Part shown: piece by piece, positions 37,326 to 48,045 of the stretch
How positions within the stretch are numbered: position 1 is the first letter of the stretch
Layout of the letters: the number at the start of each line of letters is the position of its first letter
Assembly: GCA_010093685.1 (NCBI GenBank)
Contig: MU006218.1
Coordinates: forward strand, 1,986,933 to 2,050,932
DNA from: Ophiobolus disseminans
Taxonomy: Eukaryota; Ascomycota; Dothideomycetes; Pleosporales; Phaeosphaeriaceae
Reading direction: 5' to 3'
DNA length: 64,000 nt
Translations under genes and position numbers: made by a program
The notes under the pieces: generated by a model
The model's database searches: none
What the model was told of the DNA's origin: nothing
The model's input: only the letters and a program-made list of their open reading frames with translations

Positions 37326-38972
37326 TCATCCCAGGAATCCATTCTGACCGAGAAACTTGATTGCATCAAGTGCCACTTGATCCGACTTGACCAGCTCCTG
37401 CTCAACAAGCTTTTCGTACAACCCTGTCGACTTGCTCTCTTTCTTAGGATGTTTGAATTTACAGCTTTGCCCGAATGGACACTTGCCGTACTGTTTGAAG
37501 TTCTGACATATCTTTTCCTTGTCCGGCTTTCGTTGTGTTTGCGACCCGACTGGTGGCGGGGGCACCTTGATAGGCGGAGGCGCGACTTTGGATGATGTCG
37601 GCTCCGGAGGTGCGTCGCTATCGTCTGAGTCATCCTCTGACTCCTCTGAGCTCGACACGACTGACGACTCGGAGAGGACTGAGCTACTGCCATCGCCTGA
37701 ATCTGTTTCGCTGCCGTAGCCAAGGCCGAGGTCGATGGTGGCTGGCGCCTCGCTCTTCCTGTGCAGGCTCTCATGGAGTCTCTTTCGCAATGCTGCGAGC
37801 TCTTCCTGTTTCTTCTCGTCTCGTTCGTTCGGCTCACGAACCTTGGGTACAGGTTTCTGCCTCGGTGGTATCTCCGCACGTGGTGGTTTGCCCTTCAGCT
37901 TGCGCACGAACTCCAGTTCGTTTCTGCGCTTCATCATTGCGGCCTCTGCCTTTTCTCGAGCCTTCTGCAACGTCGGGAAGTTCCTCTTTCGATCCTTGAT
38001 CCACGCCACTATGTCTCCAGCCGTTTGTAGCGATATATGTTCGCCTTCATGCTCAAACGCATAACCTCCTCCTTTTAGCCTCGACCCAAGCACGACTTCC
38101 TCGTCGACCGATTCGTCTTCACTGCTCTCGTCTGATGATGCGGCATATGCGAGCCCTAGCTTGACTTTCCTTTTCCTACTGTCTATCGCTTTATTCGGTT
38201 TCGACGTTGCGAATGGTGGCGCAGGCGGTGGTTTTGGAAGGCTGAAACCAAATGTAGGCACAGGCGGAGGCACAGCTGCTTTTGCTCTCGGCGGCTTTGA
38301 GCCCTGCTGTTGTGGTTTGCGCGGCGGTTGGGGTTGCGATTGTGCGTTTCCGTTGTTTCTACGGTCATCCCACTTCCTCTTCTGTCCTGATTGCTGCGTC
38401 GGGGAGAATTGAGCCGATTGGTGTGCTTGCTGAGGTGGAGGTGTTGGAACGTAGGGGGGATTTCCCGTATAAGCCATATGGCTTGCAAAGGCTGCCATTG
38501 ACTGTACACCAGCCGGTGTTGCCATGAAAGCCATTGCTTGTACCAGCGCATTCGGATCGACTGGCGACTGCGCGTTTCCTCCGTGGTACGTTGGGCTCGC
38601 AAAAGGTGGGTTTACGTAAGGTCCAGTAGGAATACTGGGTACGTGGGCTGGTGGCGCATATTGCTGCTGTATACCATGATTGGGACCGGAGCCACCTCGT
38701 CTGGTATCACCGCCTCGATTGTTCTGATAGCCTCCTCTTGGGCCTCCCCTACTGTGTGAATTACCCCCTCCGCCATGAGCTTGGCCTTGTCCGCCTCTTG
38801 TGTTTCCGCCGAAGTTGTTGTTTCCACCGCGGCTTTGTCCACCTCTACCGCGGTTACCATCGCTCCTTCCTCTACCTGCACCACCTCTTTGGCTCGGATA
38901 TGATGGCTGATTGTCGTTGGATGAGGCTCGAGGCGGCGGTGGAGGCGGAGGCGGAAACTTGAACGACGTCAT
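37326..38972 (-). CDS. NUFIP1-like protein with CCCH zinc finger (box C/D snoRNP assembly)
   Basis: Single-exon, about 548 aa. The start is taken at MTSFKFPPPPPP (38972) because the upstream in-frame residues look non-coding. A long RGG/Gly/Pro-rich low-complexity N-terminus (RGGPRGGYQNNRGG) leads to acidic patches and the conserved block IVAWIKDRKRNFPTLQKARE, the NUFIP signature shared with yeast Rsa1. Near the C-terminus is a C-x8-C-x5-C-x3-H finger (CPFGQSCKFKH). Rsa1/NUFIP1 is a platform that brings Hsp90/R2TP to box C/D snoRNP proteins in the nucleus. RNA binding through RGG and CCCH is inferred. Confidence 0.85.
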   Translation of the reverse strand: MTSFKFPPPPPPPPRASSNDNQPSYPSQRGGAGRGRSDGNRGRGGQSRGGNNNFGGNTRGGQGQAHGGGGNSHSRGGPRGGYQNNRGGDTRRGGSGPNHGIQQQYAPPAHVPSIPTGPYVNPPFASPTYHGGNAQSPVDPNALVQAMAFMATPAGVQSMAAFASHMAYTGNPPYVPTPPPQQAHQSAQFSPTQQSGQKRKWDDRRNNGNAQSQPQPPRKPQQQGSKPPRAKAAVPPPVPTFGFSLPKPPPAPPFATSKPNKAIDSRKRKVKLGLAYAASSDESSEDESVDEEVVLGSRLKGGGYAFEHEGEHISLQTAGDIVAWIKDRKRNFPTLQKAREKAEAAMMKRRNELEFVRKLKGKPPRAEIPPRQKPVPKVREPNERDEKKQEELAALRKRLHESLHRKSEAPATIDLGLGYGSETDSGDGSSSVLSESSVVSSSEESEDDSDDSDAPPEPTSSKVAPPPIKVPPPPVGSQTQRKPDKEKICQNFKQYGKCPFGQSCKFKHPKKESKSTGLYEKLVEQELVKSDQVALDAIKFLGQNGFLG

Positions 38973-39246
38973 GGTTGGAGACCCTAGAGATGGTTTAGTA
39001 GTCACCGTCGCATGTCTGGTGGTGATGCGCGATGATCGAAGGAAAACTGTTGCCAAGGGTCTGGTGAACTGGGGATGCGACGCGCCTCGGGAGTCCGAAA
39101 ATCTCTTATCGATAACACTAGGGTGGTGCTAGTCATGCACAATTTCCTGCCTCGCCTTTCGCTCTTTGCTCCGGACTCGAGAGCCTCAGAATGCTTCAGT
39201 GACAATTCAGTCCTTCTACACTCATGAATCCTCTAATACAGTCAAC
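38973..39246. promoter_or_regulatory. shared upstream region of NUFIP1-like gene and RPC25
   Basis: The 274 bp between the two divergent start codons. Both products act in basic RNA biogenesis. No specific motif is identified; the role is inferred from position. Confidence 0.35.
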
Positions 39247-40147
39247 ATGTTCATTCTTGTAAGTATATATATGTATATTTGAGCGGGATGATACAAACAC
39301 CTATTGAGCGCGTGGAGAAAATAATCTACTGCAAAGACTAAGAGCTGGCAAAACTCGCGGCGTAGATATTCAGACCCAAACCCCCCACTGCAGCGCGCAC
39401 TCCTTACACATATATGAACGATTTCCAAAGACCAGTTCTGATCATGTTGTAGACTACGATACAAGACTTGATCCAAATCAAGCCCCATGACTTCGTCAAA
39501 CCCAGCGCGGAAGCTATAAAAGATGTCGTCAACGAAAAATACAGCAACAAAATCGTACCCGGAGTTGGCCTCTGTATCTGCATGTGGGACCTCCTGAGCT
39601 CCACCGAAGGTCTCATCGGCCACGGCACTGGCCTCGTCAACGTCAACATTGAGTTCCGCATGACTGTCTTTCGACCATTCCGTGGCGAGATCATCTGCGG
39701 CCGAATCAAGGCATGTAACGAGGAAGGCATCACCCTTGACCTCGAATTCACATCCGAAGTTTTTGTTCCGTATCAGAATCTTTTCGAGAACACTAGCTAT
39801 TCGAAAGCGGAGGACGCGTGGATTTGGAACTCGGATGGGACAGAGCTCTTCTTTGATAAGGGCGAGCCGGTCCTGTTCAGAGTTGAGCAGGAAGAATGGA
39901 TTGATCAGAGGCCGACGATCATCCAGAAGGACGAACAAGGAAACGTCATCGAGGAGAGAGGTACTGCTTGGAGGGTTATCGTGAGTACTGAAGGCTATGA
40001 AAACAACGTAATCTGCTCATATCCATCTAGGGATCGATGAATCAAGCTGGCCTCGGTCCCACATTGTGGTGGAGCGAACAGGAAGAAGGAGAAGATGTAG
40101 AAGAGGGAGAGGAAGGCGATGTTGAGATGGATGGCGCCGAAGAGTAA
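39247..40147 (+). CDS. RPC25: RNA polymerase III subunit RPC25 (RPC8/Rpb7-like)
   Basis: Pol III stalk subunit, 218 aa, three exons: a 12-nt first exon (ATG TTC ATT CTT), 39453-39980 and 40031-40147. The first exon gives MFIL, then TTIQDLIQIKPHDF, the exact beginning of this family; without the 12-nt exon there is no start. The N-terminal tip domain includes YSNKIVPGVGLCICMWDL and FRMTVFRPFRGEIICG, followed by an S1/OB-like part (ITLDLEFTSEVFVP) and an acidic tail. It pairs with Rpc17 to contact TFIIIB and tRNA. The divergent gene is NUFIP1-like. Confidence 0.93.
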
Positions 40148-40734
40148 GCTCATCATCTCGACGACCGACCGTGACAATGCGGTCAAGATTTCTGTGGTAT
40201 GTCAAAGGCTACCACTTCAAAAATGTAACTTGGACGTTTTGCCGGTTGCCTCAATAGAACTCCGAACGCAAACTCTCCTCAAGTCACTAAGCAGCTTTAT
40301 TTTCTCCTCTACTTTTCGAGCTGAACACCACCCGAGAGTGCGATACCATCAACGTGTGCCGAGTCAGCTCTTGTTCTCCATACTGCGCGCTTGCCAAGGA
40401 TAGTAATCGGATGGTCTCATCAGCGCCACGGATTGCGCGATGGCATGCCTGCACAACCCACCAATCAAACCCAACCTGCCCAGAACCTTCACTGCCGGCA
40501 CCGCATCTCCTTTTAGGTGTCCCTGGCGCCGTCCTATCAAATGTAGCTCATTTCTGATGTTCTGTCTCTCCTCACTTTCGACGTTGGGGCATGCTGTCGC
40601 GCTCTTGGACTTTGTACCATAAGGCGTTTGCAACCAAGGACGAGAAGCGATTACGCGGAGTTATTGAGCGACGAATATCCAACAATATTGCGGAACCAGC
40701 CGGAGGAATTGGACAAGAGTCGGACTGTAGTAAC
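40148..40734. other. spacer and possible 5' extension of next gene
   Basis: The TauD-like frame is open upstream to an alternative ATG at 40591, so part of this could be coding. The rest shows no motif. Confidence 0.35.
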
Positions 40735-42420
40735 ATGGCGGTTCATCGATCGCGCAGACCGACGTCGTCGGATTCAGGGTACTCGAGCACGGATAGTTTG
40801 GCGTCGCACGTCAGAATCAAGGACTTCTCGACTTCGCAAACTGTGGACGACGTCGCATTGAACTCATCAGAAGATGAGAGTTCTAGCATTGATGTAGCAT
40901 CTCTGTTGCAGAAAGCAATCCGCACCGATCTGGCAACGTCTATTGGAACACAGCTGTTCAACGTCCAAGTCTCGGATTTGACTTCGCAACAATTGGATGA
41001 GCTTGCACTTCTGGTATCAGACAGAGGTGTAGTTGTTTTTCGGGACCAGAGTCTCTCGAGGGAACAGCAGAGCCGGATATTTGAACACTACGGAAAGACT
41101 GCTGGAGAGCATGGCATTCTGAAAGAGCGAGGTAGTACACAAAGCACAAAAAGTGCCAAAGACGTTAACAAGCATGATGATGATGCACAACAAACAAAAA
41201 GTGAATGGGTCTCGGATAGAAGTTGGGAGCCCAAACCACCCAGCTACTCAATGCTCAATGTGGACGAGGCTGGCGGAGACACATCATGGGTATGCCATAC
41301 TCCATTCGAAGATTTGCGGAACTATCTAACTCCAGCCAGGTCTCACAATACGGTCTCTATGACGCGCTGAGCGCACACATGAAGCGTTTCGTGGATGACT
41401 TACAAGCAAAACACACATCACATCTTCTACGTAAGACCTTCAATCCCATCCTTTCATGTTCACGACTAATCAAAGAACCAGCCTCTTTCCCCACGCCATC
41501 AATATCGAACGTCCACCCAGCAGTCCGAACGCACCCAGTGACAGGCCTCAAGGCACTCAACGCCACGCCTGGCGCGGTGACTGGTTTTGTACAGTTGAGT
41601 AGACGAGAATCAGGTAATTTCCCAATGCTCTTTAGGAAGCCTGGATAGACTCGCTGACAACACGCCAGACAATCTCCTCCAGCTTTTAGAACACAATATC
41701 AATGCCTCAGACGAACACACAGTGCGCTTCCACTGGGAAGCAGGAAGTGTAGCGCTTTGGGATAACAGGTGCACGGCTTTTAAGCATATCTCTACGCCAA
41801 AAGGATTCCAGACGAGTTGTGTCGGCGAAAAGCGTACGTCCCCTCAATCTTATTAACTCGCACACGTCCCGCTAACTGCGCTGTTAGCATATCTCGACCC
41901 CCACAGCGAAAGCCGAACCGAAAAAGCAGCAAGAATCCAAAGAGAAGAAAAAGACGAAAAAAACAGATTAGAAGAGATCAAAAGGAGGTACAACGACACG
42001 CCGCTGAGGCGCATATTGAAAAGGCAGAACAGCAAGGCGCCATTGTATCTTTACACGACGCAAGTACTGCAAGATGAACGAGACGATACAGCGGCAAACG
42101 AAGAAGAAAAAGAGCAGAAACCATATGTGTTCAGATTGCGATCCAGCAGTGAGATTCGCGAAAAGGAGAAGGAAATATGGGCACAAACGTCGACCGAGGT
42201 CCAGGAGCGCAAACCCCTATTCAATCTGCGGTCTGCGAGCGAAATGAGAATGTACGAGGAGGTGATATGGGCCAAGTCAACGAATCCTGCATCGGCGACC
42301 CTAGAAGAAGAAGTTGAGGATAAGGGGCGACCAGCAGCAATCAGGGTAAACTCAAATGGCTCGCCACTGCGACGCATCATCCAGCGGCAGAACTCGGGAA
42401 GTCCTGGGGCGAGGAAGTAA
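40735..42420 (+). CDS. TauD/TfdA-fold protein lacking iron ligands, with long charged C-terminal tail
   Basis: Resembles fungal alpha-ketoglutarate-dependent sulfonate/taurine dioxygenases. Five exons: 40735-41289, 41340-41430, 41482-41613, 41669-41833 and 41888-42420. The core has DELALLVSDRGVVVFRDQ, GGDTSWVSQYGLYDALS, VRTHPVTGLKAL and VGEKPYLDPHSESR, placed as in the family. The metal site is altered: the HxD motif is WVSD instead of WHSD, WDNR is followed by CTAF where the second His normally sits, and the 2-oxoglutarate Arg region reads GFQTSCVGEKP. A Ser-rich N-terminus and a tail of over 150 Glu/Lys/Arg-rich residues with two repeats of FxLRSxSE flank it. The start at 40735 (ACATGG) is a choice; ATG 40591 is possible. 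Confidence 0.8.
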
Positions 42421-42519
42421 CTAGCACGAGCAAAAGGGTCATGTATGATAGGATGAAAATGGATATCTCATAACGTCGTATACATACTCCCCATCTCCCA
42501 TTCCTACTTAATCTGCCAT

Positions 42520-44017
42520 CTAATTCAACCCAACCCCAATCGCCGCAAGCGCCCAATCCATAAACCCCGCATTCGTATCCAGAATATTCTGACTACACAT
42601 CTCATTAGCATCTATCCCCACCACACACGTCAGAGAAGAAAACTTACTTGAATTCCGATGCCGTCGGGTAGAAATTCGTACTATACCCAAACTCCATCGT
42701 AAACCCATACACCTTATTCGCCCCAGCTTTCGCCCACTGTCTACTATACGCATAATCGTCCGTCGCGCCGCTGGTTGCATACAGCCCGACAGCCTGCATA
42801 GCCTGGTATCTGCGGCCGCCGACGGCGCTCATGGCGGCCACTGTTTTGGCCGCCACTCCCTTGATGGCCGTGACGTCGGCGGCGGGCGCGTACTCTTTGT
42901 ACGCTGTGTCGCCGACGGGGCCGCGCTTGCCGTCGTATGCGGAGTTTTGGAAGTTCATGGTCGTGGATGTGGATTGGTTTTCGTCGTCGCCCCAGGAGTA
43001 GAGGATGTCGCCGGCGGCGGAGTGGATGTCCATGAACCAGCGTAGCTTTGGGAAGGAGTCGTATACGCTGACGTGGTTTTTTGTCTCGCTTTCGGACGCG
43101 GCGGCGGTGCCCGCGAAGACTTCGGAGCTGGGCGATGTGGATGCGGGCGCTTCGCCGGGGGCGAAGAACTTTTTGAAGTTCCAGAGGAAGTCGAAGTTGC
43201 GGTTGATGTCTACGCCGATGGAGGAACCGGATGTGCCGGATTTAGTGTTGCGGTTCTTGCGCCAGAGAGAGCCCGAGGATTGGTCGTAGGTTACGCCGTC
43301 GGGGTTGACGAGCGGGAAGAAGACGATGCCGGCTGCGAGGACGGATTTTACTTGCGCGGCCGTGTAACTCTTGGAGCCGTATTTGAGGCCCGTGTTGGCT
43401 TTGTTGGCGGCGACAAGGTCGGAGATCCAGTAGATGAGGTTGTCTGGGCCGCCGCGCTCGCGGGCGTGGACGCCGGCGCTGAGGTAGAGACGGTAGGCGG
43501 ACTTGTCGGTTCCGGCACCTACGAAGAAGGCCTTTTGTGTGGCGCCGTTGAAGGTCTTGTATGGGAGGGTGACGCTGCCGACGCCGAAGTTGTTGACCAG
43601 AGCTGTTGTAGCGGAGTTGATCTCGGCGACGTTCATGATGCTGGCGATGGTTGCACCGGTAGCTTGTGTTCCAAGACCGACAGGTGAGACGGTGCCGGCC
43701 TTGAAGCGGTCTCCTGTTCCAATGGGGGCGGTTGCTCGCTCTTGTCTCTTGTCTACTTCCCTGTGGATGGAGATCTCTGAGGCGTACTGGTACTCATGCT
43801 GGACGTGAGCAATCTGCTCCTCGGTGAGAAGCGCATGGAGCGTGAAGTGTCCATCGTCTGTGGGGTGTGCAATGGGTCTGCAACCAAAGTCGAATGTGTC
43901 GTTGCGGACAATGTCTAGGAAATGTGCGGCAGTGGGTGCTCTGAAATGAATGGGAAAGAGGTCTCCCAGCACGACTGTGCTCTGGAAGAGTAGAGCTGCA
44001 ACGAGAGAGTACTTCAT
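42520..44017 (-). CDS. secreted zinc carboxypeptidase, M14 family
   Basis: Secreted metallocarboxypeptidase, 480 aa, two exons (42648-44017 and 42520-42592). A signal peptide (MKYSLVAALLFQSTVVLG) precedes a propeptide of about 100 residues ending near HREVDKRQERA, which contains a dibasic site. The M14 zinc motif is SAGVHARERGGPDN (His-x-x-Glu), the substrate Arg lies in DINRNFDF, the third zinc ligand His in WFMDIHSAAGD, and the catalytic Glu region is FTMEFGYSTNFYP. All essential residues are present, so it should be active extracellularly. ATG 44017 was chosen because upstream codons do not form a signal peptide. Confidence 0.92.
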
Positions 44018-44712
44018 GATTGTGAGAAAGAATGTGTGTGTGAGGTGTGGAGGTAAGGCGTTCACCGCAGGTACAAGCAAGTAGTTATACAATTACCTAG
44101 ATACACTCTCCTGTTTGCTTTGCACTTGCCACCAGCCGAATCCGGCATCTCCAGATGAATGGCAGGTGATGCAAGTGTCGTGCTGGTCCAGGGACCAGTC
44201 ACCATCGCGTTGGCCCGCCATTGGCCAGGTATGAAATAGGCACTAGCCACCACCTTCTCCTTTCGTCCCATCGCCGTCCGCCAGTCGCAGGACACCTGCC
44301 TTGCTGGAGATGGGGAGGCTCGAAATTAAGATAAGGGACGATCTGAAAAGCGCCGGCCGGATAAGCTATATTGATCTGCATCGCGACGTGCTTCTGGTGT
44401 GGGGTGTCGGCCTTGCCGCCCGCAATGCTACGCGGAGCAGGTCTTACACAGGAAGGAAGTTACGGCGCTGTTACTGGTGGCTAGAGCGACACGCGACGTG
44501 ACTAATGTAGTCATGAAGATCTCCAGTGATCCTCCCGGGAGAGAGGATTGCGCGTGGCAGTAGATCAGGAACCTCAAAGTTAGAAAAAGAAAGGCCAACG
44601 GCAGCGGGCCATACCGTGGGAATTCTTCTCATGCAAGCTCAAATGATTGGAGGTTGAAGGTGCAAAAACGAGTCCACCTGCCAACCTCATGGAGATGAGG
44701 TCGGCAAAAAAA
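44018..44712. other. promoter of the carboxypeptidase and spacer to the tRNA gene
   Basis: No gene seen. It holds the 5' region of the carboxypeptidase gene. The seven A residues at 44706-44712 are the Pol III terminator of the tRNA gene on the minus strand. Confidence 0.45.
44706..44712 (-). terminator. Pol III terminator (T7) of tRNA-Pro
   Basis: A run of seven T on the minus strand, starting directly after the discriminator base of the tRNA gene. T4 or longer is the standard RNA polymerase III stop. Confidence 0.85.
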
Positions 44713-44852
44713 GGGTCTTGCCGCGACTCGAACGCGGGGCCTCTCGCAAGCAATGCTCGGGTAAACCCTAAGCGAGCTGGTGCATTGTTAGTGAAGTGTT
44801 GAGGGGAGTATATACGTTATTTCTTACAATCATACCACTAGACCACAAGACC
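44713..44852 (-). tRNA. tRNA-Pro (anticodon AGG) with two insertions
   Basis: Read on the minus strand, the 5' part GGTCTTGTGGTCTAGTGGT contains the A box, and the acceptor strand GGTCTTG pairs perfectly with CAAGACC at the 3' end. The T arm CCGCG TTCGAGT CGCGG is perfect and supplies the B box. The anticodon stem CTCGC/GCGAG surrounds TTAGGG, giving anticodon AGG. Removing 17 nt after position 37 (canonical intron) and 51 nt between positions 26 and 27 (44777-44827) yields a standard 72-nt tRNA-Pro. The 51-nt insert begins GTAAGA, holds ACTAAC 10 nt before its end and ends CACCAG, the hallmarks of a spliceosomal intron. Confidence 0.85.
44777..44827 (-). other. 51-nt spliceosomal-intron-like insert inside the tRNA gene
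   Basis: Lies between tRNA nucleotides 26 and 27. It starts GTAAGA, has ACTAAC as putative branch site and ends CAG. Its size and signals match the mRNA introns of this window, for example the one at 9894-9954. Removal restores a perfect tRNA. Splicing itself is inferred. Confidence 0.75.
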
Positions 44853-45290
44853 GTGATTTACTGTTGATGGAAGAATTGGAAAATATTGATCTAATACACT
44901 TGGTAAACTATCATCACTCTGGGACGGGTGGTGCGCAGAGAGATGATTGGTCGTGCATGGTGGGGTAGCTGCTTCGCTGGCATGTGACAGTACCGCGAAG
45001 CGCATTGATGACTGATTGCTCAACATCAATCGACTCTCTACAGCTCTCTACAGCGGTCTTCGTCTTATATCACTTCAGAGGACCAGTCGCCACTCTAATG
45101 CGGACTCCCGGTATTTGTGGCGGCGCATACGCTACTTTACTGGACCGAGCTTCGTCGACATGAGCGCGTCCAAAGCTCAACACTGTTTTACAGCTTCTCG
45201 CCCACACATTCAGTCAACCGCAGCCTAATTAGGGATACAATGCGCCACTGCTGCCGATTGAAAGTACATGCCACGCAGTCGTAAGATAAC
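44853..45290. other. spacer upstream of tRNA and membrane protein gene
   Basis: No gene. It contains the 5' flanking region of the tRNA (minus) and of the gene starting at 45291 (plus). Confidence 0.4.
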
Positions 45291-46773
45291 ATGGTGCGCC
45301 TTTTCGTACCAGAGGGTCAGTCTCGCGACACTAAACACCACGCTGTACTAACTATGCACAGGTGAGGGACAGCACTCACTCGAACCACGGTATCCTGACC
45401 CGCTTCCCGCCAATCGCAATCTTGTATTCATTCCGCTGGTGAGCACCACAGTCGCCGTCGCCACAACAGCCGTGCTTGCCCTCATAGGCAAATCACGACC
45501 TGGCACCCTCCTCAAAACCACCGCCTACCTTAGTGCCGCTCAACTTTCCTTAGTACCCTGCGAGTCATATGGACAGCGTGAGGTGAACAGGGCGGTGTTC
45601 AAGCTAGACAACGTTGCGCCAAAGCCTGGAAAATGGTGGGAAAGAACAAAACATTGGACGGTCGATGACACGGTGGCCTGCGGCGGTGTCCTTGGTACAT
45701 TGCTCTCGCTCAGCCCTCACATGCTTCCGGGGATGTCGGGGTGGAGGCGATTCCTCGGCATGGCCACCATGGGGTGTGCCATTGGTGGCGTCTACGGCGA
45801 ACTCACACTTGTGCATCTCCCCGACAACATCAGAATCGAGATGGACAAGGCAAGGGCGCGAAACCGGAAAGTGCAGTACGAGCGGCTGAAACAAGATGAA
45901 AGAGCGCAGGAGTCGCTCTCTCGGTTTGGCAGGATTGCGCTCACTTTCTTCACATCTTCATTCATCAAACGCAACCTCAATCCCTTGTCAAATGGTTCGG
46001 GATCTGAGATGGGCATTATGGGTCCTGGGGGACTACAAGGTCCAGGGCCCGGGCATGGAAGTCTTTTTCAGCAAGAGAAGGACCAATACACGCTCATGCA
46101 CATCGAGTTCAGCAGAGAAGAGTTGAACGGCCCCGACCTTGAAGATGGGTACCGCGAATATAGAGACAGCTTGGAGAACCGTGATGCGGGTGCTTTGCAG
46201 AATTGGCTCGAGCGCCTTCATAAGGCCAGGAAAGCGACGGCGACCGAAGCTCAGTACGTTTGGCAACATCTGGTGAAGAAAGAGCGTGAGTTCTACAACC
46301 TTGTAGACGAGGACGAGGAGAAAGATGTCCTTCGACGGGGGCTCCAACTCCTAAATAGCGTGGCCAGCGACTTTACATCGCGCGATGCGATCTTTGCTTA
46401 CCACATTGCCGATGCGAGGAAGCGTCTCGATCAGATAGGACAGAAAGAAGGGGGCGGGCAAGATCGGTTGTTGATCGCACAGGAACTACAACCCGAACTT
46501 CCAGCGAACTGGACCGATCGCCATAGCCCACAACTAGCTGCGGACCATATGCGGCTCAACTGGACGCGGCAAAAGCAATTGCTAGGCGTCCTTGATGAGG
46601 CCGTTGCCCGGCACAAAGACCATCAGCCCGAGGCTGGCAGCCCGCATGAGGAACCTCTTAGGCGGATCAGAGAGAATGCAGTGTATATGAAGAAGAACTT
46701 CGAGGCTACGGAGCGGCTGCTGAAAGAGTTTGAGGAGCAGATTCGTAGAGCTGATGGGTATGATGGGAAATGA
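45291..46773 (+). CDS. conserved hypothetical membrane protein, 478 aa
   Basis: Two exons. A 25-nt first exon from ATG 45291 (MVRLFVPE) joins GEGQHSLEPRYPDP across an intron with donor GTCAGT at 45316 and branch site TACTAAC; exon 2 runs 45362-46773. Without this exon the frame has no ATG. Hydrophobic stretches near residues 40-60 and 110-160 (VACGGVLGTLLSLSPHML, GMATMGCAIGGVYGEL) suggest membrane spans. The remainder is helical and charged (LEEYQ-like, AEHMRLNWTRQKQL, ATERLLKEFEEQIRRA). I do not recognise a named family. It may be a mitochondrial or ER membrane protein, but localisation cannot be read from sequence. Confidence 0.7.
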
Positions 46774-47295
46774 GACGTCCAAAACTTCAAGGGTAAGGTC
46801 ATTGCAGTAGCGTTGGCCTCTACATAACATTGGTGGAATCTATGGAAAGGATATTCCTTCCAACATGGGCCGCACAGCGCTCAATCTTGGATAACGGCTA
46901 CTTGGACTTAGCTCAGAGGCGTAGGGAGTGTGGGAGTGGAGCGAAGTGTGGACAAGAGCCTGGGAAAGAGTAAGGCTACAAGTCACTCTACAACCACGTC
47001 CGCTCACGGAAGTGGATGGCAAGCACACACGGAACTCATACATCCAGTGGCAATCCACAACCAAAAACTATTGACCAATAAACATACTATTATCTTATGT
47101 ACCTTGTTCGCCACATCTACCTACTCACTCAAGTCGAATTACCCCCAGCCCACTCACTCCAGAAGGTAATATTTAGTATAGATCACAGTCAAATATTAAA
47201 TAGGGCAGAGAGAGACCAGCTTCTCATCACATCAGCATTCAAGTCACTATCTAACCAAACCCCAGTTCCATGTCATAGTGTATCCTACCAAAGCC
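46774..47295. other. intergenic, convergent 3' region
   Basis: No coding motif seen between the membrane protein gene and JAC1. Confidence 0.4.
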
Positions 47296-48045
47296 TCAAT
47301 GATTCAGCACAACCGGTTTCCCCCTCTCCCACCCATCAATACTCTCCTTGATATTAACCCAATACCTCAACTTCACAGTCTCGCTCTTCGCCCGCTCCAC
47401 ATCATCCCTCTGAAACGCCTCCTCAAGCACCCCCTCACTAATCCTAATCCTCCCCTCATTCCCCTCCCTCAACGCCACCAAATCCTCTTCCCGTTCTGCA
47501 TCCTCAATCGCCTCTCGCGCCTCCAGCACCTCCATCAACAATTCCGCATCGTCCACTTTCGCCGTCTCGTCTTCTGCGACTTCGACGCCGCGCAGGCTTA
47601 GGAGGTATTGCGCCCGTGAGAGCGGGTGCTGCAGCGTCTTGTAGGCGTCGTTTATGCGCGCGGAGAGGGCTTCGGCGCGCTTTTTGTCGGATTGTGGGTG
47701 CATGTCTGGGTGTGCGCGGGCTTGGAGTTGGAGGAATTCGCGCTTTAGGGCGGAGAGGTCGATGGGGAAGGGCGCGTGTGGTGGGGGGCCGGCGGGGAGG
47801 GATTTGGGGAAGAAGGAGTAGTGGGTTTGGGAGGCGGCGAGGTCGGGAGCGGAGGGGGATTTGAAGGGCTCTTCTTTTGTGGTGGTGGTGGACTGGAAGC
47901 GTCGTGGTTGTGGGTGGGGTGGTGGGAGGTTTGCGCAGAAGATGCATGGTGGTGCTACTTGTGGTGTGCGGAATGGTGACATGGAGGATTGCGAGGACGT
48001 TAGAATGCGCAACCTGCGCGTGGCGGTGGAACGTATTGATCGCAT
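47296..48045 (-). CDS. JAC1: mitochondrial J-protein co-chaperone Jac1/HSC20
   Basis: Delivers the Fe-S scaffold Isu to mitochondrial Hsp70. Single exon. The start is taken at MRSIRSTATRRLRIL (48045), a basic Ser/Arg-rich presequence; an in-frame ATG at 48099 is less likely. The N-terminal region carries a CIFC motif as in eukaryotic HSC20. The J domain follows with HYSFF, LKREFLQLQARAHPD (the HPD loop), SARINDAYKTLQHPLSRAQYLL. The C-terminal three-helix domain includes LLMEVLEAREAIEDA and ends VVLNH. About 249 aa, normal for the family. Confidence 0.92.
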   Translation of the reverse strand: MRSIRSTATRRLRILTSSQSSMSPFRTPQVAPPCIFCANLPPPHPQPRRFQSTTTTKEEPFKSPSAPDLAASQTHYSFFPKSLPAGPPPHAPFPIDLSALKREFLQLQARAHPDMHPQSDKKRAEALSARINDAYKTLQHPLSRAQYLLSLRGVEVAEDETAKVDDAELLMEVLEAREAIEDAEREEDLVALREGNEGRIRISEGVLEEAFQRDDVERAKSETVKLRYWVNIKESIDGWERGKPVVLNH

